Assembly (NCBI GenBank): GCA_022826705.1
Contig: JAJDUJ010000017.1
Location: 1 to 64,000 of the forward strand
Length of the DNA: 64,000 nucleotides
Direction: 5' to 3'
Source: Acidimicrobiia bacterium
GTDB lineage: Bacteria > Actinomycetota > Acidimicrobiia > Acidimicrobiales > Bin134
The notes under the pieces are model-generated. The model saw nothing but the letters and a program-made list of their open reading frames with translations. It did no database searches and had not been told where the DNA came from. Shown here piece after piece: positions 1 through 9,103 of this stretch (position 1 is the first letter of the stretch; every line of letters starts with the position of its first letter). Position numbers and translations under genes: made by a program.

Positions 1-183
1 AAGCCCAATCATGACCGGCCGGCCACCGATGTAGAGTCGCTGGCTCCAGGTCTTGGACCAGCGGCCGCTGCGGGTGGGCCGCACCAGTAGGCTCAGTCCA
101 TGTCCTCCGCGCCCGTCTCCATAGCGTCCAGCCTCATTGACTGTGCGCACAAATGCAGCCGTCAGCGTCTTGGGTCTATTCAT
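1..183 (-). CDS. Tyrosine recombinase/integrase, N-terminal part (truncated by window edge)
   Basis: Sixty-one codons are visible from an ATG, reading off the left edge. The peptide (MNRPKTLTAAFVRTV, then GRYGDGRGGHGLSLLVRP, then GRWSKTWSQRLYIGGRPVMIGL) has the pattern of the arm-DNA-binding domain at the N terminus of P4-like/DUF4102 integrases: a start 'LTAxFV', a 'YxDGxGxHGLxLxVxP' strand and a 'RxYIGGRxxxxGLG' turn. The catalytic domain would lie outside the window. The start is about 200 bp from the 3' end of a tRNA-Ser gene, the usual place for such an integrase, so it is probably the integrase of an element inserted at that tRNA and extending leftward. Confidence 0.72.
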   Translation of the reverse strand, partial: MNRPKTLTAAFVRTVNEAGRYGDGRGGHGLSLLVRPTRSGRWSKTWSQRLYIGGRPVMIGL

Positions 184-380
184 GCGTACTCTTTCTAGTA
201 TTACTTCCTAAGTGGTAATGGATGGTAATAGCTGAGCATGTATGACACAACCACCGAACCCATCGGTGGACGATTTATAGCCTTCGACCAGTATCTATGA
301 TGACAGATGAGAACGGACGGTTACAGGAGAGCAAGTCGGCCATCGCGGGCCCTCCCTCCGCTTGGCAACCGCTTAAAGAA
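1..380. mobile_element. Right end of a tRNA-Ser-associated integrative element
   Basis: The integrase fragment and the roughly 200 bp between it and the tRNA-Ser 3' end are read as the edge of an integrated element. This spacer is more AT-rich than the chromosome beyond it. It contains a direct repeat TGGTAAT at 213-219 and 223-229 (10-bp period) and a perfect 7-bp inverted repeat CCACCGA/TCGGTGG at 251-257/263-269, which could be recombinase arm or accessory sites. The att core would be the tRNA 3' end; the other att copy is outside the window, so the element's limits cannot be shown. Confidence 0.5.
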
Positions 381-468
381 TGGCGGAGGGGGTGGGATTC
401 GAACCCACGGTGACTTGCGCCACACACGCTTTCCAAGCGTGCCGATTCGGCCGCTCTCGCACCCCTCC
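381..468 (-). tRNA. tRNA-Ser(GGA)
   Basis: On the minus strand the acceptor stem GGAGGGG pairs with CCCCTCC, followed by discriminator G and an encoded CCA. The anticodon arm is CACGC-TTGGAAA-GCGTG with anticodon GGA. A long variable arm follows and the T-arm contains GGTTCGAATCC. The length of 88 with CCA fits a class II tRNA-Ser. The integrase gene lies just past its 3' end, making this the likely attachment site. Confidence 0.95.
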
Positions 469-560
469 GGGAGTTAGGAAATTTACCGCACACCGACGGG
501 CGGTCCTGCACCGGTTGCCGCTATCCTGGCGACATCTGGGCCGTGGGCCCGGTTTGGAAT

Positions 561-666
561 GTGATGGTCGGGTCCTGTGCAACGCCAGCCCGTGAACCGA
601 GTCAGGGCCGGGAGGCAGCAGCTCTCAGCGGATCCTGGGGTGTGCCGCAGACCGCCTGGCCATCAC
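561..666 (+). ncRNA. ffs: Signal recognition particle RNA (4.5S type)
   Basis: The apical part reads GTCAGGGCCGGGAGGCAGCAGC, the conserved SRP domain IV hairpin with a GGGA tetraloop and the A/G-rich internal loop bound by Ffh. The outer ends GTGATGG and CCATCAC pair perfectly, giving a closed hairpin of about 106 nt. SRP RNA just before dnaX is also the usual actinobacterial order. The exact ends are set from pairing only. It acts with Ffh and FtsY in co-translational membrane targeting. Confidence 0.85.
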
Positions 667-746
667 TTTCGAGACCGGAGACCACGGCCCGACTGATTCC
701 GCCCGACTGGGCCTAGCTGTCGCTCAGTCTGAGTAAAGTCGGCGCA

Positions 747-2603
747 ATGGCCCTTCAGGCGCTGTATCGACGCTATCGACCGGGTTCCTTCGCGGAGCTG
801 CGGGGGCAAGAGCCCGTCGTCCGGGCTCTGCAAAATGCGGTCCAACAGGGCCGAGTCGGCCATGCCTACCTGTTCAGCGGTCCTCGGGGCACCGGCAAGA
901 CCAGCACGGCCCGCATCCTGGCCAAGGCCCTCAACTGCACCGACTTGAGCAGCGACGGGGAGCCCTGCGGCAAGTGCCAGTCGTGCCTGGACATCGCCAA
1001 CAATGCTTCTTACGACCTCATCGAGCTCGACGCCGCTTCCAACAACAAGGTGGACGACGTCCGCGACCTCATTTCCCGAGTGGCGATGGGCTCTCCCGGC
1101 CAGGCCAAGGTGTATGTGCTGGACGAGGTCCACATGCTCACTCCTGGAGCGGAGAACGCCCTGCTGAAGACACTCGAGGAGCCCCCCGACCATGTGGTGT
1201 TCGTGCTGTGTACCACCGAACCCCACAAAGTGGTGCCCACCATCCGCAGCCGCACCCAGCACTTGGAGTTCAACCTCATCGACGGCGACGTGCTGGCCGA
1301 CCACGCCCGCTGGGTGGTGGAGCAGGCCGGACTGGAAGTGGACAACGACGCCATCAACCACGCCGTCCACCGGGGGGCCGGATCGGCTCGCGACACACTC
1401 TCGGCCCTCGACCAGATCGTGGCCGCCGGCGGGGTTGCCGATCGGCTCGACGCGGTGGACGCCATCGTGGAGGCGTTAGCCGGTCAAGACTACGGCCCTG
1501 CATTTGTCGCGGTGCATGAGACCCTGCGGTCGGGCCGGGAGCCCCGGATCATCGGCGAGGCCCTCCTCGATCGATTGCGGAATGCCTTCTTGAGCAAAAT
1601 GGGCGCCGACTTGAGCCACCTCACCGATGCCCAGCAGGAGAGCGCCCGGGCCACCGCGGCGCAGATCCCCCCGGCCGGACTCACCCGTGCCCTAGAGGTA
1701 CTGGGGACCGCCCTGGTGGATATGCGTCAAGCCCCCGATCCCCGGGTGGATTTGGAAGTGGCACTGGGACGACTCACCCGCCGAGACCTCGACACCGACC
1801 TCAGTGCCCTGTTGGAGCGCGTCGAGCGCCTGGAGCGCCACGGTCCTCCCCCGTCCACCCCCTCGACGGGTAGCACCGACCCCGCTCCTGCCCCCCCGGA
1901 CTCCTCACCCAGCAGCAGCCCGAGCAGCGGGCATGAGCGGGCCCGAGCCGCCATTGCCCAGCTCCAGGCCAAACAAACCGCAGACACCGAGCCGCCTTCG
2001 GCGGCATCTGTCCCCCAGGATTCCGATTCCGACGTCGCATCGGCAGCCGAGCGAGCCCCGCGTCCAACGCTGGGAGCAGTGCGAGCTGGAAAAGCCCCTG
2101 AGGCTTCACCAAGCAGTCCAGAGGCCGCTGAAGCCACCACGGTCACCGACGAGGTCGATACATCCCTGCCCAGCCGAGAAGAGATGGTCATGGCCTGGGC
2201 TGACGCCATCCTGGGCAACCTTCCCAACCGGGCCCGGATCCGCTTCCAGGCCGGCCGATTCATCGCCAACGATCCCCGAAGCGTGGTGTTCGCCCTGTCT
2301 GACCAAATCCACCTGGACCGCTGCGAGGAAGTCCGCGAGGCGGTAGACGACGCGCTCCGAGAGCACTTCGGACGGCCAGTGCCGCTGCGTCTGGCCATCG
2401 ACGACGACAGCACCGCACCGCCTCCCGACATTCAGCCCGCAACGGCGCCTCCCGCCCACGATGAAGTCGAGGCCGTCGATCCCGATGAGCTGATCGACGA
2501 GGAGACTGCCACCAAAGAGGCCATTTCCAATCTCATGGCGGCATTCCCCGACTCCGAACTCGTCACTTTCGATCCGCCCGCCGCGAGCAGCCAGCAGGGG
2601 TAG
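747..2603 (+). CDS. dnaX: DNA polymerase III subunits gamma/tau
   Basis: Clamp-loader ATPase of the replicative polymerase. The start [12 protein letters not shown] is typical. Walker A is GPRGTGKTS (about residue 45), a four-Cys zinc module ([17 protein letters not shown]) follows, and Walker B is in LDEVHML. Residues 1-360 hold the AAA+ and collar regions; about 370-470 is a low-complexity Pro/Ser/Ala linker, followed by a tau-like C-terminal domain. No A-rich slippery site for a gamma form was seen. recR follows after 2 nt, so the two are co-transcribed. Confidence 0.96.
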   Translation: MALQALYRRYRPGSFAELRGQEPVVRALQNAVQQGRVGHAYLFSGPRGTGKTSTARILAKALNCTDLSSDGEPCGKCQSCLDIANNASYDLIELDAASNNKVDDVRDLISRVAMGSPGQAKVYVLDEVHMLTPGAENALLKTLEEPPDHVVFVLCTTEPHKVVPTIRSRTQHLEFNLIDGDVLADHARWVVEQAGLEVDNDAINHAVHRGAGSARDTLSALDQIVAAGGVADRLDAVDAIVEALAGQDYGPAFVAVHETLRSGREPRIIGEALLDRLRNAFLSKMGADLSHLTDAQQESARATAAQIPPAGLTRALEVLGTALVDMRQAPDPRVDLEVALGRLTRRDLDTDLSALLERVERLERHGPPPSTPSTGSTDPAPAPPDSSPSSSPSSGHERARAAIAQLQAKQTADTEPPSAASVPQDSDSDVASAAERAPRPTLGAVRAGKAPEASPSSPEAAEATTVTDEVDTSLPSREEMVMAWADAILGNLPNRARIRFQAGRFIANDPRSVVFALSDQIHLDRCEEVREAVDDALREHFGRPVPLRLAIDDDSTAPPPDIQPATAPPAHDEVEAVDPDELIDEETATKEAISNLMAAFPDSELVTFDPPAASSQQG

Positions 2604-2605
2604 TC

Positions 2606-3226
2606 ATGGACAGCGCAAGCAGCGTCTATACCGCCCCGGTCCAGGTGCTGATCGACGAGCTGGGCCGCCTGCCGGGCATTGGCCCCAAATCGGCGCAGCG
2701 CATCGCCTTCCACTTGCTGAAGGTGTCCGAGCAAGATGCGCTGAGGCTGGCCGACGCCATCAAGGAGGCCAAGGCCCGAATTCGGTTCTGCCAGCGGTGT
2801 TTCAACATCAGCGAGCACTCCGAATGCGAGCTGTGCGCTGACCATCGCCGCGACCCGGCGGTCTTGTGCGTGGTGGAGGAGCCTCGCGACATTGTGGCCC
2901 TGGAGAAGACCCGGGAGTTCCGAGGCCGCTACCACGTGCTCGGCGGGGCCATAAACCCCATCGAGGGCATCGGCCCCGACCAACTCCGTGTCAAAGAGCT
3001 GCTGGCCCGCATCAACGACGAAAACGTCACCGAGGTCATCTGCTGCACCAACCCCAACATCGAGGGCGAGGCCACTGCCATGTACTTGGCCCGCCTCATC
3101 GAACCGCTCGGGGTGGCCGTGACCCGAATCGCCAGCGGCCTCCCGGTGGGCGGTGATCTGGAATACGCCGACGAGCTGACCCTCAGCCGCGCCTTGGAGG
3201 GCCGTCAGCGCATCTCGGCGGGCTAA
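2606..3226 (+). CDS. recR: Recombination mediator protein RecR
   Basis: The 206 aa match the usual RecR length. It has an N-terminal helix-hairpin-helix ([20 protein letters not shown]), a four-Cys zinc finger ([16 protein letters not shown]), and a Toprim domain beginning [15 protein letters not shown], with the Walker-like stretch [15 protein letters not shown]. RecR works with RecO/RecF to load RecA at gaps. It sits directly behind dnaX, but the ybaB/ebfC gene often found between the two is absent here. Confidence 0.96.
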   Translation: MDSASSVYTAPVQVLIDELGRLPGIGPKSAQRIAFHLLKVSEQDALRLADAIKEAKARIRFCQRCFNISEHSECELCADHRRDPAVLCVVEEPRDIVALEKTREFRGRYHVLGGAINPIEGIGPDQLRVKELLARINDENVTEVICCTNPNIEGEATAMYLARLIEPLGVAVTRIASGLPVGGDLEYADELTLSRALEGRQRISAG

Positions 3227-3252
3227 GTCGACCAGTCTGCAAACGCAAGACA

Positions 3253-3359
3253 CCGCCTTAGCGAGTCGGGCGGGGGGCATTGGGAACCGACACGCATAAG
3301 GCGGCGCTTGTTTATTGCAATTACATTACAAAGATGACGAAACCAAGTCAAGTCATCTT
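3253..3359. terminator. Possible terminator hairpins between convergent recR and thiolase genes
   Basis: Two inverted repeats lie between the convergent stop codons: CCGCCTTA/TAAGGCGG at 3253-3260/3297-3304, and AAGATGAC/GTCATCTT at 3331-3338/3352-3359. Neither is followed by a long T-run, so their role as terminators is inferred from position and pairing. Confidence 0.4.
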
Positions 3360-3372
3360 GGGTTTGTAACAA

Positions 3373-4551
3373 TCAGACTTCTACTAGGAGCGCGTCCCCC
3401 TGGCCGCCGCCGCCACACAGCGCAGCTGCCCCCAAGCCGCCGCCCCGACGGCGGAGCTCGTGCAACAACGCAAGCACGATGCGGTTTCCACTGGCTCCGA
3501 TGGGGTGGCCCAAGGCAATGGCCCCGCCGTTCACATTCACCACATCGTCGGGAATCCCCAGGTCGGCCATCGATGCCAGGGCCACCGCGGCAAACGCTTC
3601 GTTGATCTCAAACAGGTCCACGTCGCCCAGGTTCCGGTCGGCTGACTTGAGCGCCTGGAAAATGGCCCGCGACGGCTGGGTGAGCAGCGAGGGATCGGGT
3701 CCAGCCACCTGGCCGTAGCCCACATAGGTGCCCAGCGGCTCCACCCCGAGTTGCTCAGCCCGCTCCCGGCTGGCCACCACCAGCGCGCTGGCCCCGTCGG
3801 AGATCTGGGAGGCGTTACCCGCGGTGATGTTGCCCGACTCGGCGAACGCCGGGCGCAGTCGGCCCAGCGACTCGGCGGTGGCATCGGTGCGCACCCCCTC
3901 ATCGGCCGGCACCGTCACTGGATCGCCCCGGCGCTGGGGCACCTCTACCGGCACCACCTCGTCGTTGAACCGACCGGCGGCCACAGCGGCCGCAGCCCGC
4001 TGATGCGACTGGGCCGAGAAGGCATCCTGGGGCTCACGGGGCAGTCCGCTCGACGCGGCGTACTTCTCGGTACCTGTCCCCATGGCACAGTGATCGAAAG
4101 CGCAGAACAGCCCGTCGTACATCATGGAGTCCACCAGGTCGCCGTCGCCTAGGCGATACCCCTCACGAGCCTTGGTCAACAGGTAGGGCGCCTTGGTCAT
4201 CGACTCCATGCCTCCGGCCACCACGATTTCGGCGTCGCCCGCGGTGATCATCTGGTGGGCCAGGTAAACGGTGTTGATGCCCGACAGGCACACCTTGTTC
4301 ACCGTGGTAGCAGGCACCGTCATCGGGATGCCCGCCCCCACCGCTGCCTGTCGAGCCGTGGCCTGACCCTCACCGGCCAACAGCACTTGGCCCATGAACA
4401 CGTAGTCCACCTGCTCGGGGGCCACGCCCGCCCTCTCCAGCGCGGCCCGAATGGCCAGCACCCCCAGCTCGGTCCCCCTAAACGACGCCAGCCCGCCCGA
4501 CATCTTTCCGATGGGCGTGCGGGCACCGGCCAAGATCACCGTTTCGCTCAT
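3373..4551 (-). CDS. Acetyl-CoA C-acetyltransferase (thiolase)
   Basis: At 392 aa this is a full-length thiolase. The nucleophile Cys88 lies in TVNKVCLSG, the GHPIGASG motif with its catalytic His is near residue 346, and the second active-site Cys is in the C-terminal CGGGGQGDA. Family members condense two acetyl-CoA to acetoacetyl-CoA or cleave 3-ketoacyl-CoA; the sequence alone does not settle which. The gene starts at ATG 4551, divergent from the exonuclease gene with about 50 bp between. Confidence 0.93.
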   Translation of the reverse strand: MSETVILAGARTPIGKMSGGLASFRGTELGVLAIRAALERAGVAPEQVDYVFMGQVLLAGEGQATARQAAVGAGIPMTVPATTVNKVCLSGINTVYLAHQMITAGDAEIVVAGGMESMTKAPYLLTKAREGYRLGDGDLVDSMMYDGLFCAFDHCAMGTGTEKYAASSGLPREPQDAFSAQSHQRAAAAVAAGRFNDEVVPVEVPQRRGDPVTVPADEGVRTDATAESLGRLRPAFAESGNITAGNASQISDGASALVVASRERAEQLGVEPLGTYVGYGQVAGPDPSLLTQPSRAIFQALKSADRNLGDVDLFEINEAFAAVALASMADLGIPDDVVNVNGGAIALGHPIGASGNRIVLALLHELRRRGGGLGAAALCGGGGQGDALLVEV

Positions 4552-4603
4552 TGCTTCTCCCTTGTCTGTTCGCCTTCGATGCCGAACAGGATACGGTCGC
4601 GAT

Positions 4604-5479
4604 GTGCGGGTCCACCTTGTTGACGGGACATATGAGCTGTTCCGCTACCACTTCTCCCCGGGCAACCGCGACGCCGAACGGGGAGCGGCCCGGGGCGTGG
4701 TGCACAGCATGCTCCAGCTGGTGGACGACGGGGCCACCCACATCGGAATAGCCACCGATCAGGTGATCGAGTCGTTCCGCAACGAACTGTGGCCCGGCTA
4801 CAAGACCGGCGAAGGGGTACCCCCCGAGCTGATGGCCCAGTTCCCCCTGGTGGAGGAGGCTTTAGCCGCCGCCGGTTTCTGCATCTGGCCCATGGTCAAG
4901 CACGAGGCCGACGACGCGATGGGCGCTGCGGCCCGCAAGGCCGCTCTGGCTCCTGAAGTAGAGCAGGTGCTGATCTGCACTCCCGACAAAGACCTGGCCC
5001 AATGCGTGACCGCCGACGGGCGCATCGTGCAGTACGACCGCCGCCAGCAGAAACTCATCGACCACCAAGGGGTGGTGGACAAGTTCGGGGTCTTACCCGA
5101 GTCGATCCCCGACTACCTGGCCCTGGTGGGAGACACCGCCGACGGCTTCCCCGGCCTGGCTGGCTGGGGGGTCCGCTCTACCGCGACGGTGCTATCCCAC
5201 TACATCCACTTGGAGAACATCCCCGACGCTGTCGGCCAGTGGGAGGTGAGCGTTCGGGGTTCGGCCAAGCTGGCCGCCACCCTGGCCGAGAATCGGGATC
5301 TGGCCATGCTGTTCCGCCGCATCGCCACCATCGACGACGGTGCCCCGACGTTTGATGGCCTCGACGAATTAGAGTGGGCCGGCCCCACCCCGGAGTTCCC
5401 CGAGCTGATGAGCAGATTGGGCGGCGACCATCTTGTTGAGCGGGCCGACAACCTGAAGCGCCAATTGGGAAAGACCTGA
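4604..5479 (+). CDS. Stand-alone 5'-3' exonuclease (Pol I exonuclease-domain family)
   Basis: The 291 aa resemble the N-terminal nuclease domain of DNA polymerase I without polymerase. Key features are HLVDGTYELFR at the start, the acidic cluster in VKHEADDAMG, CTPDKDLAQCV, and LVGDTADGFPGLAGWG, which carries the metal-binding Asp residues and the helix-hairpin-helix. I place the start at GTG 4604 (VRVHLVDG) because the family begins a few residues before this Asp; a longer in-frame reading from 4451 would run back through the divergent thiolase gene. Likely role: removal of RNA primers and flaps. Confidence 0.85.
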   Translation: MRVHLVDGTYELFRYHFSPGNRDAERGAARGVVHSMLQLVDDGATHIGIATDQVIESFRNELWPGYKTGEGVPPELMAQFPLVEEALAAAGFCIWPMVKHEADDAMGAAARKAALAPEVEQVLICTPDKDLAQCVTADGRIVQYDRRQQKLIDHQGVVDKFGVLPESIPDYLALVGDTADGFPGLAGWGVRSTATVLSHYIHLENIPDAVGQWEVSVRGSAKLAATLAENRDLAMLFRRIATIDDGAPTFDGLDELEWAGPTPEFPELMSRLGGDHLVERADNLKRQLGKT

Positions 5480-5493
5480 AAGGAAAACCAGAT

Positions 5494-6630
5494 ATGCGTA
5501 CTGCGGTCACCGAAATGTTTGACATCGAGTTCCCGATCCTGGCCTTTACCCACTGCCGCGATGTGGCCGCCGAGGTCAGCCGGGCCGGTGGATTGGGCGT
5601 GCTGGGCGTTGTCGGACACACCGAGGAAGATTTGGAAACCGATCTGGCTTGGATCCAAGAGCAGGTCGGCGACCGCCCCTTCGGCGTCGATCTTGTGGTT
5701 CCCGCCCGCTACGAGGGCGTGGAACAGGGCGGGCTGGACGTGGAGCAGGCCCACTCGCTCATCCCCGATGAGCACCGGCAATTTCTCGACGAGTTGCTCG
5801 AGCGCTATGACGTGCCGCCGCTGCCACCCGACGACAGCTCACCCCGGGACTGGGGACCCGCGGCCCCGCTGTCGGGCCGCCGGGCCGGTCGCCAACTCGA
5901 GATCGCCTTGGCCTACCAGCCTGCGCTGGTGGCCAACGCGCTGGGCCCGCCTCCCCCGGAGATGATCGAACAGAGCCATGCCGCCGGCGCCCGGGTCGCC
6001 GCCCTGGCCGGCCGGGCCGCCCACGCCGCGCGCCATGTGGCTGCCGGCGTCGACATCATTGTCGCTCAGGGATACGAAGCTGGCGGCCACACCGGAGAGG
6101 TGGGCTCCATGGTTCTCATCCCCGAGGTAGTGGACGCGGTAGCCCCCGTGCCGGTGTTGGGCGCCGGGGGTATCGGCCGAGGGCGCCAAATGGCCGCAGC
6201 CATGGCACTGGGCGCCCAGGGGGCATGGTGCGGCTCGGTGTGGCTTACCACCGAGGAGGCTGAAACCCACCCCGCGGTCAAGCAGAAGTTCTTGGCTGCT
6301 GGATCTTCTGACACTGAGCGGTCCCGCACTATCACCGGCAAGCCGGCCCGGATGCTGCGCTCGGCCTGGACCGAGGAGTGGAACCGGACCGATACCCCCG
6401 ACCCTCTCCCCATGCCGCTTCAGATCATGCTGACCGGTGAGCCCCGCCGCCGCATCGACCGGGTGGCCCACCACCCCGGCAGCGGTGCTGAGAAGCTGAC
6501 CAACTATTTCGTCGGCCAAATCGTGGGTGCCATGAACCAATCCCTCCCCACCCGCCAGGTGGTCTACAACCTCGTCGAGGAGTTCATCGAGGCCGTAGAG
6601 GGCCTCACGGCTCAACTCGACGACGGATAG
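5494..6630 (+). CDS. Nitronate monooxygenase family FMN enzyme
   Basis: The 378-aa TIM-barrel protein begins with MFDIEFPILAF, and later has GVDIIVAQGYEAGGHTGE (flavin/substrate-binding His of the family) and VLGAGGIGRGRQMAAAMALGA (phosphate-binding loop). These are marks of the 2-nitropropane dioxygenase/nitronate monooxygenase family, flavoenzymes that oxidise alkyl nitronates or related compounds. The true substrate is unknown. ATG 5494 has an AGGAAA Shine-Dalgarno-like stretch and lies 14 nt after the exonuclease stop. Confidence 0.85.
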   Translation: MRTAVTEMFDIEFPILAFTHCRDVAAEVSRAGGLGVLGVVGHTEEDLETDLAWIQEQVGDRPFGVDLVVPARYEGVEQGGLDVEQAHSLIPDEHRQFLDELLERYDVPPLPPDDSSPRDWGPAAPLSGRRAGRQLEIALAYQPALVANALGPPPPEMIEQSHAAGARVAALAGRAAHAARHVAAGVDIIVAQGYEAGGHTGEVGSMVLIPEVVDAVAPVPVLGAGGIGRGRQMAAAMALGAQGAWCGSVWLTTEEAETHPAVKQKFLAAGSSDTERSRTITGKPARMLRSAWTEEWNRTDTPDPLPMPLQIMLTGEPRRRIDRVAHHPGSGAEKLTNYFVGQIVGAMNQSLPTRQVVYNLVEEFIEAVEGLTAQLDDG

Positions 6631-7220
6631 AGCAGCTCCAACGCCTCGTCGATCGAACCCGCCCGCTGGATGATCCCCGCCTTGTCGGGCTTAATGAACC
6701 CAACATCGACAAGCTGTTGGTGAAACGCGGCCAACGGCTCCCAGAAACCGTCCTCATCCAACAACACCACCGGCTTGTACCGCCCGCCCTCGTGCAGCCC
6801 CAGCTGCGTCCAGGTGGCTGCTTCGAACAACTCCTCCTGCGTTCCCAACCCGCCCGGCAGGGCGCAGAACCCGTCTGACAGCGAGTACATGAGCTGCTTG
6901 CGCTCGTGCATGTCGGCCACCAAGTGCAGCTCGGTCAGCCCCTGATGGGCAATCTCGATCTCGTCTAAGAAGTTCGGAATCACCCCAATCACTTCGCCGC
7001 CCGCTGCCATGGTCGCGTCGGCCATCACCCCCATGAGCCCGACCCGCCCCCCGCCGAATACCACTCCAATGCCCTCGCCAGCCAGCCGCCGCCCCAAATC
7101 AGCCGCCAATTCCGCATACCCCGCCTCAGTCCCCAGCGACGAACTGCAAAAAACCGCCACCCGCCTCTGCCCCGAATCCAAAGCCACGAGAGTGAGGCTA
7201 CCCACCCCTTCCCCACACAA
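6612..7220 (-). CDS. LOG-family protein (TIGR00730; nucleoside-5'-monophosphate phosphoribohydrolase type)
   Basis: The protein has the two family signatures: VFGGGRVGLMGVMADA and PGGLGTQEELFEA (PGGxGTxxE). Known LOG proteins cleave cytokinin-type nucleotides to base and ribose-5-phosphate; in bacteria the physiological substrate is often unknown. The reading frame opens with TTG 7220, but in-frame GTG codons at 7205 and 7187 are possible starts, since the conserved fold begins at RRVAVFCSSS. The 3' end overlaps the convergent monooxygenase gene by 19 bp. Confidence 0.88.
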   Translation of the reverse strand: MCGEGVGSLTLVALDSGQRRVAVFCSSSLGTEAGYAELAADLGRRLAGEGIGVVFGGGRVGLMGVMADATMAAGGEVIGVIPNFLDEIEIAHQGLTELHLVADMHERKQLMYSLSDGFCALPGGLGTQEELFEAATWTQLGLHEGGRYKPVVLLDEDGFWEPLAAFHQQLVDVGFIKPDKAGIIQRAGSIDEALELLYPSSS

Positions 7221-7294
7221 AGGAAGTCGTTGATCCCCAACCTGCCAAACACGACACGCTCAACAACCCAGACCCCATGTAGCCTGTCACCACA

Positions 7295-8851
7295 ATGGCC
7301 GAGCACTCGATGAAGGACCGCCTCAACGACTTGGAGCGCCGCAAGCACGAGGCCCTCCACGCCGGACCCCAGCGGGCGGTCGATCGCCAGCACGACAAGG
7401 GCAAGATGCTGGCCCGGGAGCGCATCGAGTACCTGCTCGACGACGGCTCCTTCCACGAGCTCGACATGCTGGCCCGCCACCGGGCACTGGACAGCGGTAT
7501 AGAGGAGCGGCCCTACACCGACGGGGTGATCACCGGCTGGGGCACCATCGACGGCCACAAGGTGTTCTTGTTCGCCCAAGATTTCACCGTGTTCGGCGGG
7601 GCGCTGGGCGAGGTGTTCGCCGAGAAGATCCACAAGGTGATGGACCTAGCCCTATCGGTGGGCGCGCCCATGATCGGCCTCAACGACGGCGCCGGGGCCC
7701 GCATCCAGGAGGGGGTGGTGTCGCTCGACTCCTACGGCGGCATCTTCCACCGCAACGTGAAGTCCTCCGGCGTCATCCCCCAGATCAGCGTGATCCTGGG
7801 GCCGTGCGCAGGCGGGGCGGTGTACAGCCCGGCCATGACCGATTTCGTGTTCATGGTGGCTGAAAAATCGCACATGTTCATCACTGGTCCTGATGTAGTG
7901 AAGACCGTTACCGGCGAAGAGGTCACCCTGGAGGATCTGGGCGGGGCCCGTTCCCACTCCACCAAGTCGGGGGTGGCCACCTTTGTGGGCCAAACCGAGG
8001 AGGAGGTGCTTGATGAAGTCCGTTTCCTGATCAGCCACCTCCCGCCCAACAACCTGGAGGAGCCCCCGCGGATCGATGCCACCGACGATCCCGAGCGGCT
8101 CACCCCCGAGCTGCGCGACATCATGCCCGACAGCCCCAACCTGCCCTACGACATGCGCCAGGTGATCCAGGGGGTGGTGGACGACGGGGAGTTCATGGAG
8201 TACCACGCCCACTGGGCCCAGTCCATCGTGTGCGGCTTCGCCCGGCTCAACGGCTACACCGTGGGCGTGGTGGGCAACCAGCCGATGGTGCTGGCCGGCG
8301 TGCTCGACATCGAGTCGTCGTCAAAGGCGGCCCGGTTCGTGCGGACCTGCGACGCCTTCAACATCCCGCTGCTGACCCTGGTGGACGTGCCCGGCTTTCT
8401 GCCCGGTGTCGATCAAGAGCACGGCGGCATCATCCGCCACGGGGCCAAGCTGCTGTACGCCTATTGCGAGGCCACCGTTCCCCGCATCCAAGTCATCACC
8501 CGCAAGGCCTACGGAGGTGCCTACGTGGTGATGGACTCCAAGTCGGTGGGCTCCGACCTGTCGTTCGCCTGGCCTGGTGCCGAGTTGGCCGTCATGGGGC
8601 CGCAGGGAGCGGTGGAGATCATCTACCGGCGAGAGCTCCAGTCCGCCGCCGATCCCGTGGCCCGTCGGGCCGAGTTGGTGGACGACTACACCGAGCGCTA
8701 CGCCAACCCCTACATAGCGGCCGAGCGGGGCTACATCGACGATGTGATCGACCCCGCCGACACCCGCCGCCTGGTGATCGCCGGATTCGAGATGCTGCGC
8801 TCCAAGCGAGAGGAGCTGCTGCCTCGCAAGCACGGGATCATCCCGCTCTGA
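7295..8851 (+). CDS. pccB: Propionyl-CoA carboxylase beta subunit (carboxyltransferase)
   Basis: At 518 aa it is a complete biotin-dependent carboxyltransferase, with N- and C-terminal crotonase-like domains. GPCAGGAVYSPAMTDF and RKAYGGAYVVMDSK are the two oxyanion-hole regions. The residue before the SFAWP motif is Leu and the one before that Asp (GSDLSFAWP); an Asp here is what separates propionyl-CoA from acetyl-CoA carboxylases in Streptomyces (Asp422 of PccB). It transfers CO2 from biotin to give methylmalonyl-CoA. The epsilon subunit follows; the biotin-carrying alpha subunit is not in the window. Confidence 0.94.
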   Translation: MAEHSMKDRLNDLERRKHEALHAGPQRAVDRQHDKGKMLARERIEYLLDDGSFHELDMLARHRALDSGIEERPYTDGVITGWGTIDGHKVFLFAQDFTVFGGALGEVFAEKIHKVMDLALSVGAPMIGLNDGAGARIQEGVVSLDSYGGIFHRNVKSSGVIPQISVILGPCAGGAVYSPAMTDFVFMVAEKSHMFITGPDVVKTVTGEEVTLEDLGGARSHSTKSGVATFVGQTEEEVLDEVRFLISHLPPNNLEEPPRIDATDDPERLTPELRDIMPDSPNLPYDMRQVIQGVVDDGEFMEYHAHWAQSIVCGFARLNGYTVGVVGNQPMVLAGVLDIESSSKAARFVRTCDAFNIPLLTLVDVPGFLPGVDQEHGGIIRHGAKLLYAYCEATVPRIQVITRKAYGGAYVVMDSKSVGSDLSFAWPGAELAVMGPQGAVEIIYRRELQSAADPVARRAELVDDYTERYANPYIAAERGYIDDVIDPADTRRLVIAGFEMLRSKREELLPRKHGIIPL

Positions 8852-8908
8852 TCTCGGTCTCGGGAAATTCACTCCGGTAGGGCAGATAGGACCAGCTAGA
8901 ACAGCCCC

Positions 8909-9103
8909 ATGAGCCTCATTCAGATCACACCGCAGCCCACTGAATCCGAAGTGGCTGCCATTCTGGCCGCCTACGAGGCTCTCTGGCCCCGCCCGGTGAC
9001 CGCTGAGCTGCCGGCGCCCGCGGCTCCTCGCTGGCGGTTCAGCGGCCGCTGGTGGAGCGCACCGGCCACCACCCGTCGCCAACAGCAGACTCTCAAGCGA
9101 TGA
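8909..9103 (+). CDS. Acyl-CoA carboxylase epsilon subunit
   Basis: A 64-aa protein matching the short actinobacterial AccE/PccE family: an N-terminal amphipathic helix (TESEVAAILAAYEALW), an Ala/Pro linker and the C-terminal WRFSGRWW patch. Such subunits bridge and activate the alpha and beta subunits of acyl-CoA carboxylases. Its position 57 bp behind the beta subunit supports the call. The stop overlaps the next start (ATGA). Confidence 0.82.
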   Translation: MSLIQITPQPTESEVAAILAAYEALWPRPVTAELPAPAAPRWRFSGRWWSAPATTRRQQQTLKR

